From contig NC_073628.1 in NCBI RefSeq assembly GCF_029407905.1, positions 48,753,501 through 48,817,500 of the forward strand: DNA of 64,000 nucleotides. Reading direction: 5' to 3'. Of the stretch, positions 24,249 to 35,830 are shown piece by piece; positions within the stretch are counted from its first letter, which is position 1; the number at the start of each line of letters is the position of its first letter. The notes under the pieces were generated by a model, which was not told where the DNA came from, ran no database searches, and saw only the letters and a list, made by a program, of their open reading frames with translations. The position numbers and the translations under genes are program-made. The DNA is from Bubalus kerabau. Lineage: Eukaryota > Chordata > Mammalia > Artiodactyla > Bovidae.

Positions 24249-25494
24249 GATTTAATAAACATACAATTTTGGAAAACTTAAACTCCAAACCTGAAGCTTT
24301 TGTTTTATAAATACAAAATGAGGCTAACTTCACCTCCTAATCCTGGATTTTATGAAGATTAAATGAAATCCTGTTCCCAAAGTTCTAAGCACTATTCCTG
24401 GTAGAAAGCAGATGTTCAGTACAAGCTAATACTTATTTTCTCCCTCATTCTCACATTTCCACCATATAGGGAATGTCTTTTATACATGACCTTCAAATGA
24501 TCCACAGAGATACTGTGTTGTCTTTTATTCCCAGCATATGACTATCCTTATTAGTCTTCATTTCACTCATTAAAAGCAAATAAGACCCTTGTGTTTTACT
24601 ATCTAAATATATCCCTACATATATTCCCCAAAATAGACAAGTTGATCCAATATACTCTAAGACCCTGTGTTTAACAAATGGTAGGCCATGGAAATATAAA
24701 CAAGGTTTTTGACAGATCGTTTAGAATGAAAAGTATTCATTCAAAAGTATATTAGAATCTAGCATTGATGGTGGTACCAATTTTTAGTAATCAAATGGTT
24801 CCAGCATTTAATAATTCAATTTTCCAAAATCCAATGTTTACACATTTAGAATGAATGCTTACATAATTTATTATTTTAAAATAACATATATACAAGCAAA
24901 ATTGTTCATTCATCAAGAACAAGGGCAACTTAAAACTGGAATGCCAGAGTTAGCATTTTTTAAATAAGCATCTCTATCCCATACATTGAGAGTAGGATTA
25001 CAATCACTAAATCAGCCTGTATCTAGAAACACATATAAACTGCAAACTAATGAGGTAGGCAATTTTGGTTAATTAGAATTAATAGTTAATTCTAATTAAC
25101 AATATTGATTGTATCATAGAGAGGGAAGTCTTTCAAAATAATATTCTCTTAAGCAATATGTCTTTGCCTTGCCAAAATACGTCAAGGGGCAAGTTCATTT
25201 TGACATGGGCTATCCTCTCTCCACCCTTGCCAGTATAAGAGCATTTTATAGTTATGAAGTCAGAACTGGAGAGATTTCCAAATCCTATTATATGACTTTT
25301 GATACTCCAGTAAGTGTGAAGTTTCTTTTGCCCTGACACAGAAGCTTCTTGATGGAAACACATCATTGGTCAGTCATGAAGAGCTTATTTTATTATGGTT
25401 AAAACTAAAAATATGGTGATAACAACCAACTTTTACTATTTTATATAATTTGTCTACAATTATTGTGAAATTTTATGGAAAATGATTATTTCCA
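24249..25494. other. Mostly unassigned; one MIR remnant
   Basis: A MIR-like 3' part lies at about 24340-24430 (atgaagattaaatgaaat ... ttctaagcactattcctgg). The rest is AT-rich without coding features. Confidence 0.45.
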
Positions 25495-25620
25495 CCTGAA
25501 TGCCCCACTATACTCTCAGCTCTGTGAAGGCAAGAATTAAGTGTATCTTGTTCACCATGATTCCCCTTTTGCTGAGTACACGCAAAGTACATGATACAAA
25601 GTAGACATGCCACAGGTAGT
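25495..25620 (+). repeat. L2-type LINE 3' end, old
   Basis: The series ctgtgaaggcaagaatta, tatcttgttcaccatgattcc, gtacatgatacaaagtag matches the end of L2 (the tissue of short words around 'gtcttgttcactgttgtatcccc'). Diverged. Confidence 0.5.
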
Positions 25621-25837
25621 AGTGAGTTGTCAATTGTTTCTTCAATGGCCCATCTGACACGTGTAGACAGACATGTGTGTAGGAACCAAGAACCACGAGG
25701 CCAACCAAACTGTTTAAAGTCATGTTGCCCATGCCCACACTCTTACTACATGGAATTCAAAAGGATCACTGCATCGTCACCATCAATCTACCAATCTACT
25801 TTTTCATCAATCTCACTTTCAACAGATCTATTCTTAC

Positions 25838-26049
25838 TGTTTTTGTTTAGTCGCTAAGTCATGTCTGACCCTTTTGCAACCCCATGAACTATAGCCCACC
25901 AGGCTCCTCTGTCCATGGGAATCCCCAGGCAGTAATACCTGTAATGGAGTGGGTGCCATTTCCTGCTCCAGGGAATCTTCTTGATCCAAGAATTGAAGCC
26001 ACATTCTCTTGCAGGTGGATTCTTTACCACTGCATTACCAGGGAAATCC
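25838..26049 (-). mobile_element. Bov-tA SINE, older copy
   Basis: Body with several small indels (tacctgtaatggagtgggtgcc) and a degraded tRNA head (tgcattaccagggaaatcc). Confidence 0.85.
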
Positions 26050-26204
26050 TCTTTTTATATGTAATCTAAATATCTCATGGTATAATTTTAAGTCTATTTC
26101 CTTTTATTCTGTCAGCAATAGAAATGGAGAATAGTTGGGCATTAAACCTGTATCTATTTGAAAAACATTAACATAACACCACTCTAGACAGAGAAAGAAG
26201 TTAC

Positions 26205-26473
26205 TGAAATGTCTTAATATGCTACACTTCTATGAAGTAAATGAGAAATTACTAGTGCATAAAAAGGACAAAATAAATATGAGAATGTTTTAAGAGCACA
26301 CATTCTCTTCAGTGGGTGATATTATTCCAGATCCTTTATCATTTTCCCATAGGCTTTATGTTGCAGTTGTTTGAAATGAGTCTTTAATAAACACTATTCA
26401 GTTGATTGGAACTGAATGTCTTTAAACTTACTCTGGATTATATACAGAGAATATCCAAAGAAATAGAATAAAG
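26205..26473. repeat. Diverged direct repeat, copy A
   Basis: Aligns collinearly by eye with 28965-29244. Best stretch: 26261-26297 against 29023-29058, with 32 of 37 columns identical by hand count including one gap. Copy A is cut at its right side by a BovB fragment. Not a repeat family I recognise. Confidence 0.6.
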
Positions 26474-26718
26474 TAGCAAAGCTGAAACTGAAGCTCCAAT
26501 ACTTTGGTCACTTGATGGGAAAAGCTGACTCATTGGAAAGATTGAAGGCGGGAGAAGAAGGGGATAAAAGAGAATAAGATGGTTGAATGGCATCACTGGT
26601 TCAGTGGATATGAGTTTAAACAAACTCCAGGAGATGGTGAAGGACAGGAAAGCCTGGAGTGCTGCAGTCCATGGGGTCACAAAGCGCCGGACATGACTGA
26701 GCGACTGAACAACAGCAA
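26474..26718 (+). mobile_element. BovB LINE 3' end
   Basis: Starts at the KLKLQYFGHL-like segment, lacks about 15 bp around the EKTLMLG codons, and ends with a gactgaacaacagcaa tail. Confidence 0.88.
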
Positions 26719-26721
26719 GTT

Positions 26722-26860
26722 TCCTATTTTTCCTTTGTAAAATGAGGATGACAGCATATACCTTATTAGTCTGCTGTAAGGATTAATCAGAATATTGTAT
26801 TAAAAGTGCTTAGCTTCAAGCCTGGTGTATTGTAAATCTTAGCTAGTTTTTATTAGCCAT
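26722..26860 (+). repeat. MIR SINE
   Basis: Plus-strand MIR 3' half: tttgtaaaatgaggatgaca, a gtaaggattaatcagaat segment, aagtgcttagcttcaagcc and ttagctagtttttatta in canonical order. Confidence 0.8.
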
Positions 26861-28964
26861 GCTGCTCCTCCTCAAAGAGCTTATTTAAGGGCAGACTCCT
26901 GGTCTACTGCTCCTCAGATCATGGATGTTTCTATTATATCTCTCAGGTTGTTATGCAGCCACTCATACAACTCATCCCATTCCATAAGCCTACTATGTCA
27001 GCAATTCTTCTGGAAAACAGCTTATCATTTATTAGCAGGGAAGCATGCATGAATACAATTTATGCCACCATAAGATAAAGTGAGTGGTTCATTCCCAAAG
27101 CAAGCAGCATACAGCAGGGCATCTGGCTGTGGAGGCTGGGAGCTCTGATATTACAGGGATGTGGATGCTTCATGGATGCAGCACAAGCAAAACCACCTTG
27201 TGAAGTGATTTGGATCCTCAACTGGCTGCAAAGGGCAAGTGGTACAGGTGGATATAGTATGAAAGTTCCTTTACCCTGAAATTTGACAAATAAGGCAACG
27301 ATGCTTATACACAGTCCCTTAACACTGAGGTAGTTGGGTAAAAAATCATGACAGGGTATGGAAATGTGCAGGAGTTGTAGCTCCTTTCAATTTATTAAAA
27401 GACACCCTGCTAATGTCTTTGTTGGAAATGGGCCGGCCTTATAGGCCAAATTACTTAATTTGAGCTACTGAACCAGGTTACCAAATTCCAATATCGAACA
27501 GCCACATTAACCCCATCTGCTACTTAGGATAAAGTAGATTGTCTGGTTACTCTCCTGATCTAGGCTACTCAACAATGTACTCAACTCAGTATATTTTCTA
27601 GCATCATCAGGAGCTGAGCAGAGAAATTCAAAGATATCAGAAGCATAGTTCATATTACCATGCAAATCAGACAAGGAATGTGGCAAGTCCTGACATGGTA
27701 TTTTCAGCAGAAACCAGGACTACTTTGACATTGCTCATGTGAAGTTGTGACTCAAAGAGAGACAGACCTGCCTTTTTGTGGGGAAGAAGGAAATAGAAAG
27801 GAAAATCACCCTCCACTGAAATTCCAAGTTTACTTATGAAATCATGTTTTTCTTGCCCAAAAAAGAGAATCATATTTAACATTGAAAATGCAAAAGCCAC
27901 GTCATACTTCAGCCCAAGAAACAGAGATTTTAGGCTACTAATTTTTTTCTGAGCTCTTAGATGCCCTTAATAATAATTGTTACACTGAGTCAAACTTTAT
28001 GGTTGCAAAACACAAGATTAAAATCTTAATGACAAATATTTTGATTTAATTAATATGTGCTGATATATAGCTTGAAAATATATTCTTCAGGAAGTTTTTA
28101 ATAATTTGCAGCATCTGATTTTTGGGGGCACTTAGGCCATGCAAATCTCATCGAGAGTTTGAACTCACATAACAGATAGCAAAGTCTATGAACCCATGAA
28201 AGAAAACCAATATAAGCCCTCACTGACAGTAGCATTCCCTGCAAGCACTGGCAGTCCTGGCTTCTACTCATGGCAAGTTCTCTCCATTATAGAGAATATA
28301 GCAGGAATAGAACATTTGTGTGTAAATGTTTCATACCCCTCTCAACTTCAATAGATTTATAACATTTTAGATGCCAAAAGAGAAAAATCTTTGTATGGAA
28401 GAAAACAAGGGAACTGTTAGAAAATATTCAATGTTAAATTGTTTTATGAATTATCAAGGATCATAAATCTCTCTACAAAGCAGATTTATATAACAATCAA
28501 TGAGCAAACTATGAACAACTACAAGAAAACATTATTGGTAGTCATCTCTACTTTGATGATGATATTCCATTTTGCCTCTGGTTGAAGACCTGATAACTTA
28601 GAGATCAAATTTTTGCTTTCATTTTCAGGGGAAGTGAGATATTGTTTAAGAAATGTTTCTTGACTATTGCTCTGTGCAAGGTATCATTCAGGTCTGTAGG
28701 GGTACAGAGGAGGCTTTTGAAGCATGGACTGTAGAAAATTAAATTGAGGCTGTTACAAACTGAAGAGCTATTATTTAGAAAGTAATTCTCTAATTAGGAT
28801 CACTCAGTATACCCACATATGTGATCATCAGGTATTTATCAAAGGTAAAACTTGAGCAAGGTAAGTTAATAGAGATCCTGGGAGTGATTCTATTTCATGG
28901 AACCAGGGACTTCCCAAAAAATGCCTTGTTTTATTGGTAATTTGTTTCCTGGATCAACTGTTAC
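26861..28964. other. Unassigned, repeat-poor stretch
   Basis: About 2.1 kb with no repeat that I can name. A 77-codon minus-strand frame at 27667-27900 is the longest; it has no motif, and flanking translation has stops in every frame. It lies between the two copies of the diverged direct repeat. A decayed ERV, processed pseudogene or plain unique sequence are all possible. Confidence 0.4.
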
Positions 28965-29244
28965 CAAAATTTTCTTAATAGGTTTTATTCCTTTGCAAAT
29001 AAATGGGAAATCATGGATGTATAAATAGGACAAAATATTATGAAAATATTTTAAGAGCAGGCTTTCTCTTTAGTAGACTAAATTATCCCAAATCCATTAT
29101 CACTTTCTCAAAGGCTTCATTTTGCAATTGAGAGAAATGAATCTTCAGTAAATGCAATTGAGTTGATAGTACCTGCATGCCAGCTCTGAATTATTTCCAG
29201 ATATGCACTGTGAAGAAATCCAAAGAAGTAGAAAAAATTCAGCA
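28965..29244. repeat. Diverged direct repeat, copy B
   Basis: Partner of 26205-26473 in the same orientation, offset about 2.76 kb. Similarity holds through the ttaagagcag, ccattatcactttctcaaagg and gttgatagtacctg segments and fades after aaagaagtagaaa. Confidence 0.6.
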
Positions 29245-30066
29245 ATGTCTAGCAGTTATGGACCTCATGGATTAGTTCCCCAGATAGGTGATGTCTTTTG
29301 TACCTGCATTAACAATCAAGGTGGTGCTCCTTCCTGATGGTGCAGGTGGTGGAATGTAGGCACAACCTCTATATTTTAACTTTTAAGAAGTGATTGGCTC
29401 TTAGGAATATATTAATGACTTGCATAAGCACAGGGAAGAGAGACAGTCCATAATTGCAGACTATTCCCAAAAAGAGTTGACTATGTTAAAAAATTTTGTT
29501 CTATGGTCCCTGGGACTTTCTGAAATTGTCAGGTATGCACTTTGGTTTTTATGCTGATACAATGCCTGAAACTCTGAAAAGAACTTCCATCTTTCCTTTA
29601 AATGAACAAGGTGGCAGATCTCACCACCAGAACAGAGGCAAACCCCTTCTTCACGCACCTCACTTTACCAGGGACAATAATATGTATAACTCAAACTCTG
29701 CCTGGGCTAGGGGTGCCCATGTTCTTCCCCATCTAGACAGGAGAGAGCTATTTTAGCTATACTTTTTTTCTATTCATGTGAGTAGACAGGAAGATACTTC
29801 CTTCTATATCTACCTCTAGACACTAGGTGATCATTCAGTTACTTGGATGAATTGAATAAACAACTAAATAGTAAACTGAATAGAAAATGAAAACAACTTA
29901 GCAGTTTTATAATGCTACATTATAGTCACATGAAAGACTACTGGACATGTTCCTTTGGAAATGACGTAGATTGTCTTTTCTAACTCACTGGAACATCCGC
30001 AATGTGTATGAATTAAGGAAACAATAAAATAAGTATGTTATGTTTCTGATTGCATTACTGGTATTT
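29245..30066. other. No recognisable gene or repeat
   Basis: Frames at 29496-29756 (+) and 29461-29658 (-) overlap in antisense and neither carries a motif. Confidence 0.4.
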
Positions 30067-30281
30067 GCTTCCCAGGTAGTGCTAGTGGTAAAGAACCCTC
30101 CTGCCAAGCCAGGAGACTTAAGAGAAGTGGGTTGGATCCCTAGGTCCAGAAGATTCCCTGGAGGAGGACACAGCAACTCATTCCAGTATTCATGCCTGGA
30201 GAATCCCTATGGACCAAGGAGCCTGGAGGGTTACAGTTCATGGGGTCACAAAGAGTCAGACACAACTGAAGTGACTTAACA
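30067..30281 (+). mobile_element. Bov-tA SINE
   Basis: tRNA head (gcttcccaggtagtgctagt ... ggttggatccctaggtc) followed by the Bov-A body ending gtgacttaac. Confidence 0.9.
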
Positions 30282-30587
30282 GGCATCCACATACGTATCC
30301 CATTCAGAGAACAGGAAATAATATATATGTATGTATATGTCGAGTTATATGAACAACAACAACAATTATAATTACAGCATGTTTTTATCTGGGAATGAAA
30401 GACACCATTTGTTCACAGATCATGTTCTTTGAGCTTTAATTCCTTTTCCTTTCAGTTCACTAGAGGATTTCTAAAAAATGTTATTTACCTTTCTGACTTC
30501 AACTTGTCTCACTCATATAGCAAATTGATCTTAATAAGAGATTAAGTTTCAATACCATTCACCATTTTTTGAGCATCAACAAGCATT
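30282..30587. other. Spacer, nothing recognised
   Basis: Contains short (tatg)n and (caa)n tracts at about 30322-30365. Confidence 0.45.
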
Positions 30588-31246
30588 CAGTTCAGTCCAG
30601 TTCAGTTCAGTCACTCAGTCGTGTCCGACTCTTTGCGACCCCATGAATCGCAGCATGCCAGGCCTCCCTGTCCATCAACAACTCCCAGAGTTCACTCAGA
30701 CTCATGTCCATCGAGTCAGTGATACCATCCAGCCATCTCATCCTCTGTCATCCCCTTCCCCTCCTGCCCTCAATGCCTCCCAGCATCAGAGTCTTTTCCA
30801 ATGAGTCAACTCTTCGCATGAGGTGGCCAAAGTATTGGCGTTTCAGCTTTAGCATCAGTCCTTCAAATGAATACCCAGGACTGATCTCCTTTAGAATGGA
30901 CTGGTTGGATCTCCTTGCAGTCCAAGGGACTCTCAAGAGTCTTCTCCAACACCACAGTTCAAAAGCATCAATTCTTCGGCGCTCAGCTTTCTTCACAGTC
31001 CAACTCTCACATCCATACATGACCACTGGAAAAACCATAGCCTTGACTACACAGACTTTTGTTGGCAAAGTAATGTCTCTGCTTTTGAATATACTATCTA
31101 GGTTGGTCATAACTTTCCTTCCAAGGAGTAAGCGTCTTTTAATTTCCTGGCTGCAATCACCATCTGCAGTGATTTTGGAGCCCCCCAAAATAAAGTCTGA
31201 CACTGTTTCCCCATCTATTTCCCATGAAGTGATGGGACCAGATGTC
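30588..31246 (-). mobile_element. BovB LINE 3' end
   Basis: Tail of repeated gttca units at 30588-30610, then the complement of the C-terminal frame (170 open codons on minus at 30748-31260). Truncated at the same TSWEIDGET segment as the copies at 16802 and 20750, so these three may descend from one truncated lineage or share a preferred RT drop-off. Confidence 0.94.
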
Positions 31247-32312
31247 ACTTTCTCCTTCAACTATTAATCATCCTTTCTTGGAACAAACAACTAGAAATCA
31301 GTGTTCATTGACTAGCTGTGATTAGATGTAATTACTGAGAGTCTATGATTGGCAAATCACTGTTACCAGATTGTAGAGATTAAAGAGTGACTAGGTAAGA
31401 CATGATTCCCACTTTCTTGAGATTTACCAACTAATAAATTAACTGTGCCCCCCCCCACCCCCGGCCACACACACACAGATACACAAAAATGAATACCTGT
31501 TGTTATTCAGTCATGAGTAAAATTTAGGATTTGGCCACTGTTGTAAAAGTGAGGAAGGGGAACTTGTCAGTTTATATTTCATATCCAGTTGGTTAAATTT
31601 TTAGTTGTTTTATAAAACTGTTTACAATGTGCTATTTACTACAAAGTGAAATAAATGGGATCCCAGTTACTCCTTTTTTCATGTTTATCTTCTCTCACTC
31701 TAGCTCTCATTATTATTCTTTCTTTTTCAAGCTAACTGTCACTCACACAACAGGAGACTAAGAAGAGACTCCTTGAGTGTGAATATTAATACAGAAAGGC
31801 AGTGCCACCAGTTAAGATGCCTCAGGAAAAAGTGATTAAAGACTTCAGTAAAGCGACAGAAAATCACATGATACGGAAGGATTTTTGTCTAACGCTTCAC
31901 TTTCTGTTAGTTTCTTTGTTTCAGACCAGTTTTTTACTGGCGGTCTTTATTTTATTTTATTTTTACTTCTCTTCATGCTAACCTAGAGGAATTTTCTTGC
32001 AAGTTAAGCAACAGCTTTCCTGAAATGCATGCAAATTTTGTTAAGTTTTTTCAGGATACTTCTAAATTTCAGAAAATATATAGACTTTGCAGTTTTAAGA
32101 AGGAATTTGCTAAATGAATTGACAGGCATTCAGTTTTCCAATTATGTTCAGGGAAACATTGCTTGCAAATTACATGATTTTCCTTGCCTTCATTTGGTGA
32201 TCAACCTCTTGATAACAAAAGGTTTATTTTACCATACCTTTCATATACATTTATCTGCCTCACTTTCCTATATCATAAGAAGTAATTATGGAATTTTTAA
32301 ATTAGAGAAACT
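31247..32312. other. Mostly unassigned; possible old repeat and C/CA tract
   Basis: 31322-31432 has the layout of an old L2/MIR-type 3' region (ggcaaatcactgttaccag, gacatgattcccactttcttgagattt), weak. A C-rich run and short (ac)n lie at 31447-31476. No gene. Confidence 0.4.
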
Positions 32313-32360
32313 GTGGGTGTGTGTTTGTGTGTGTGGGGTGTGTGTGTGTGTGTGTATGTG
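32313..32360. repeat. (TG)n microsatellite
   Basis: Interrupted TG repeat (tgtgggtgtgtgtttgtgtg ...) directly abutting the SINE to its right. Confidence 0.9.
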
Positions 32361-32462
32361 CTCAGTCATGTCCGACTCTTTGCAGTTCTATGGAATGTAG
32401 CCTGCCAGGCTCCTCTGTTTATGGGATCTCCCGGGCAAGAATACTGGAGTGGGCTGCCATTT
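32361..32462 (-). mobile_element. Bov-tA SINE, head missing
   Basis: Body from ctcagtcatgtccgactctt to gggctgccattt; tRNA head absent. The TG tract sits where its 3' tail would be. Confidence 0.83.
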
Positions 32463-32657
32463 AGATTATCTAATTCCCAAATTTGCAGTGTTTGCACCAG
32501 TCAAAACAAGTTCTCTTTTTTTCATTTATGGAAATTACTTCTGAAAAAAAATCCTGCCTACCAATAAATGGAATAATAGCTTTCATATTTTTATTAAAGA
32601 TGTCTGAAATAAATAGCAAGTCCAGTATATGTAAACTGACTAATATCAAGCCACTTA

Positions 32658-32932
32658 CTGCTGCTGCTGCTAAGTCACTTCAGTTGTGTCCGACTCTGTG
32701 CAACCCCATAGACGGAAGCCCACCAGGCTCCCCTGTCCCTGGGATTCTCCAGGCAAGAACACTGGAGTGGGTTGCCATTTCCTTCTCCAATGCATGAAAG
32801 TGAAAAGTGAAAGGGAAGTAGCTCAGTCATGTCCGACTCTTAGCAACCCCATGGACTGCAGCCTACCAGGCTCCTTCGTCCATGGGATTTTCCAGGCAAG
32901 AGTACTGGAGTGGGGTGCCATTGCCTTCTCCA
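32658..32932 (-). mobile_element. Bov-A2 dimeric SINE with TSD
   Basis: (ctg)n tail at 32658-32670, two monomers, linker tgcatgaaagtgaaaagtg. A 13-bp duplication, atcaagccactta, at 32645-32657 and 32933-32945. Confidence 0.96.
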
Positions 32933-33075
32933 ATCAAGCCACTTAGGAATAAATTAAATGTTTTGGGGTTAGCCTGTGTAACATTAAAGAGTTGATATAG
33001 TTTTTATTAGATTTTTTTCCAAACATTGCTAGTATTTCATATTCCTTAATTAACTCTTCCAAAGGGATATATTGG

Positions 33076-33144
33076 TATTGGGTTGACCAAAATGCTGGTT
33101 TGGGTTTTTCTGTAACATAGAATCTTTTGGCCAAAAACCCAGTA
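33076..33144. mobile_element. Miniature mariner-type DNA element
   Basis: The left end attgggttgaccaaaa resembles the mariner terminal repeat common in bovid genomes; the right end ttttggccaaaaaccca is its near-complement. Both ends are bordered by TA (33076-33077, 33143-33144), the usual mariner target. At about 65 bp it is an internally deleted, non-autonomous copy. Confidence 0.7.
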
Positions 33145-33742
33145 TACAGGAGACTTCAGCTGTGGAACTTATGGTTCAGCTAGCCAACTAATCTGTTTAT
33201 AAATTAGAAGCTACATATAATCTGGAAACTCAAATGAATGGCACATTGTGGAAAATTATCTTATAAGGCAAATTATTGTCATATTTTAAAACTGCTTAAG
33301 TATAATACATTCAGAAAATTACACAAAACATAAATACATAAGTGAACTGAGACAGAATGAATACCTTTGTAACCACTGACTACTAAGAAACAGACTACAT
33401 TAGTGCCCCTTCCAATCACTCCCCCAGTCAGAAGCAAAAGACATGTGTACTATCAATATTAGTAGATAATGCAAAGCTCATTTCCAAAATCATGGCAACC
33501 ATTTGAACCCCCACTAATAGAATATCCCAATTTCATTCCTGACCGTTCTCTTTGCATCAACTTTTTTTCATACATAGTACTTTGGGTCTTCTCAATTTTA
33601 GTATAGAATGAAAGCTCATATGATTTAATTTTTATTTCCCTCTTTACAAATAATATTTGCAATTTTTAATACATTCAATGAACCCTTTTTTATGAAGTTC
33701 CACTACTAGATGCACAACTTGTAAACATGTACTTATCTATGC
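33145..33742. other. No recognisable gene or repeat
   Basis: AT-rich; no coding signal. Confidence 0.45.
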
Positions 33743-33772
33743 AAAAAAAAAAAAATATATATATATATATAT
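33743..33772. repeat. (A)n(TA)n tract
   Basis: Thirteen A followed by a TA dinucleotide run. It precedes old L1-like sequence. Confidence 0.9.
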
Positions 33773-33784
33773 GTTGATAGAGTT

Positions 33785-34130
33785 ATTAATAGTCCAATAC
33801 TGTAAATTACCCAAATATCCATCAATACTAGATAATTATGGAGAAGTCACACAATGAAACATTACAGAGAAATGAGATGTATGAAAACAATTTAGCAAAA
33901 GAAGAGTCTCTTATTTTTGTATTGAGTTGGCCCTTCTCCTTATTGATTTATAACCATTCATTATGTATTTGAATTCAAGTCCTTGTCAGCTTATGTATTA
34001 TAACTATCTTTTCCCATTGAGTGGCTTTCCTTTGGACTCATAAATGACAACTTTTGAAGAACATTAAGTTCTAATTTTAATGTTGTTCAACTGATCATTC
34101 TTTACTTGTGGCTGTAATAGCCACAAAGGT
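33785..34130. mobile_element. Old L1 fragments in opposite orientations (tentative)
   Basis: 33785-33895 resembles the plus-strand ORF2 C-terminus of an old L1 (caaatatccatcaatactag, atgaaacattacagagaaat). 33930-34130 resembles the complement of ORF2 just upstream (tattatgtatttgaattcaagtcc, ttcccattgagtggctttcc). Two adjacent old fragments or an old inverted copy. Confidence 0.45.
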
Positions 34131-34135
34131 ATTTT

Positions 34136-34617
34136 TTGCCTACAAAGGTCCATCTAGTCAAGGCTATGGTTTTCCCAATGGTCATGTATGGATGTGAGAG
34201 TTGGACTGTGAGAAAGCTGAGCCACTGAAGAATTGATGCTTTTGAGCTGTGGTGTTGGAGAGGACTCTTGAGAGTCCCTGGGACTGCAAGGAGATCCAAC
34301 CAGTCCATTCTAAAGGAGATCAGCCTTGGGTGTTCTTTGGAAGGAATGATGCTGAGGCTGAAACTCCAGTACTTTGGCCACCTCATAAGAAGAGTTGACT
34401 CACTGGAAAAGACCCTGATGCTGGGAGGGATTGAGGGCAGAAGGAGAAGGGGATGACAGAGGATGAGATGGCTGGATGGCATCACTGACTTGATGGACAT
34501 GAGATTGAGTGAACTCCGGTAGTTGTTGATGGACAGGGAGGCCTGGCATGCTGCCATTCAAGGGGTCGCAAAGAGTCGGACGTGACTGAGCAAATGAACT
34601 GAACTGAACTGAACTGA
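34136..34617 (+). mobile_element. BovB LINE 3' end
   Basis: C-terminal coding region from the VRLVKAMVF-like segment through the (aactg)n tail at 34597-34617. A TGA separates the pieces in the sense frame. Confidence 0.93.
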
Positions 34618-35144
34618 AGTTATCTTAAGTCTAATTTAAAAATCTTTCCTTTATTTCTAGATCTCCTCTATTGTCTTTTTTATTATTATAAATGTTTGTA
34701 TTATTTTGCCCCATTCTGCCAATCTTTTGTCCTAAGATTCTTAAAGCAAAGTATCCAATAGATCCCATTTTCAAGATCAAGGTCATTACACTGCTATTCT
34801 AATGCCAAGAAATACAAGAAGTATTTTGTACTAACCCTAACCCTCTGCCTTACCATTTACATGATCCTAAAACTGTCACCTGCCAAGGCCAGAAACGGAT
34901 GGATCACTATAAACCCTTACCTTACATTGTACCTGTTCCTTGGAAGCAGCATTGGACTGATGCTCCCTCTTTAATATCTTTTCACTTGAAATTTCTCTTA
35001 CTTAGAATTCTATATTCTCTATTATCCAACTTGAAATTCTTAGCTCCCTCCATTTCTCCAATTCAAAGGTCAGATTCTACCCTAAATTAATAGAGCTTGG
35101 CTCCTTTGGCCCTCCAATATCATACCAGCACATATATAGTTTAT
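34618..35144. other. Unassigned spacer with a two-unit telomere-like motif
   Basis: ctaaccctaaccct at 34831-34844 is two telomeric hexamers plus two bases, which is within chance expectation for this length of DNA. No gene seen; the 63-codon frame at 34899-35090 lacks a motif. Confidence 0.4.
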
Positions 35145-35350
35145 AGGGCTTCCCAAACGGCTCACTGGTAAAGAATTTGCTTATCAAGCAGGAAAAGTGA
35201 GTTCAATCCCTGGGTTGGGAAGATCCCCTGCTAAAGGAAATGGCAACCCACTCCAGTATTTTTGCCTGGAGAATCCCATGGTCAGAGGAGCCTGCTGGGC
35301 TACAGTCTATGAGGTCGCAAAGAGTCAAACACAACTTATTGACTAAACAC
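35145..35350 (+). mobile_element. Bov-tA SINE
   Basis: tRNA head gggcttcccaaacggctcac, A-rich loop changed relative to consensus, body ending caacttattgactaaacac. Confidence 0.9.
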
Positions 35351-35364
35351 AATAATGTATTTTA

Positions 35365-35830
35365 CAACCAGAGTGATATTTTAAAATCAAGTCATCCCTC
35401 TGCTCAAAACCTCTTAATGATTTGCCATCACAATTAAGGTACAGTCTAAAACACATTGCAGCATTTACAGTGTTCTTCATGGTCTGGCCCATGACTACTT
35501 CACCAACCTATAGTCTGGCTACCCTTCCCCCATGTCATCCCTACTCTAGCTATATGGGGTGCTTTCTGTTCTCAAAATATGTCAAATGCATACTCACCTC
35601 CTGGTTGCTGAACTTTCTTCTATGTTCCCCCCATCCAACACCAATGTTACCCCAACCCGACCCCATATGCTTCACTACAAATCATCTTGAAGTTAATTCC
35701 TTGTCGAATCTTTCCATGAGCACTCCAGACACCTCCTTTCAAAGAGTACAATAGATCCCTCTATTATATCTTTTCATAGTATCCCGCTCTTCCATTTTTA
35801 TTGCATTCCTTATTTTTGTCATTAGGTGTC
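35365..35830 (+). repeat. L2 LINE 3' region, old
   Basis: In order: aaatcaagtcatccctctgctcaaaacctc, catggtctggcccatgacta, the Pro/Thr-poor translated stretch of L2 ORF end, and tctattatatcttttcatagtatc. This is the usual C-terminus and tail of L2, collinear over about 450 bp. The 110-codon frame at 35422-35754 is L2-derived or spurious. Confidence 0.75.

Noticed and set aside
27667..27900. 77-codon minus-strand frame with hydrophobic start
   Set aside because: No motif, surrounding frames closed, no splice context; could not be told from chance.
34831..34844. Telomere-like ctaaccctaaccct
   Set aside because: Only two units; expected by chance and no subtelomeric context.
35145..35215. tRNA-like sequence (also in every Bov-tA copy)
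   Set aside because: tRNA-derived SINE heads with box-like words but no intact cloverleaf or anticodon arm; not tRNA genes.
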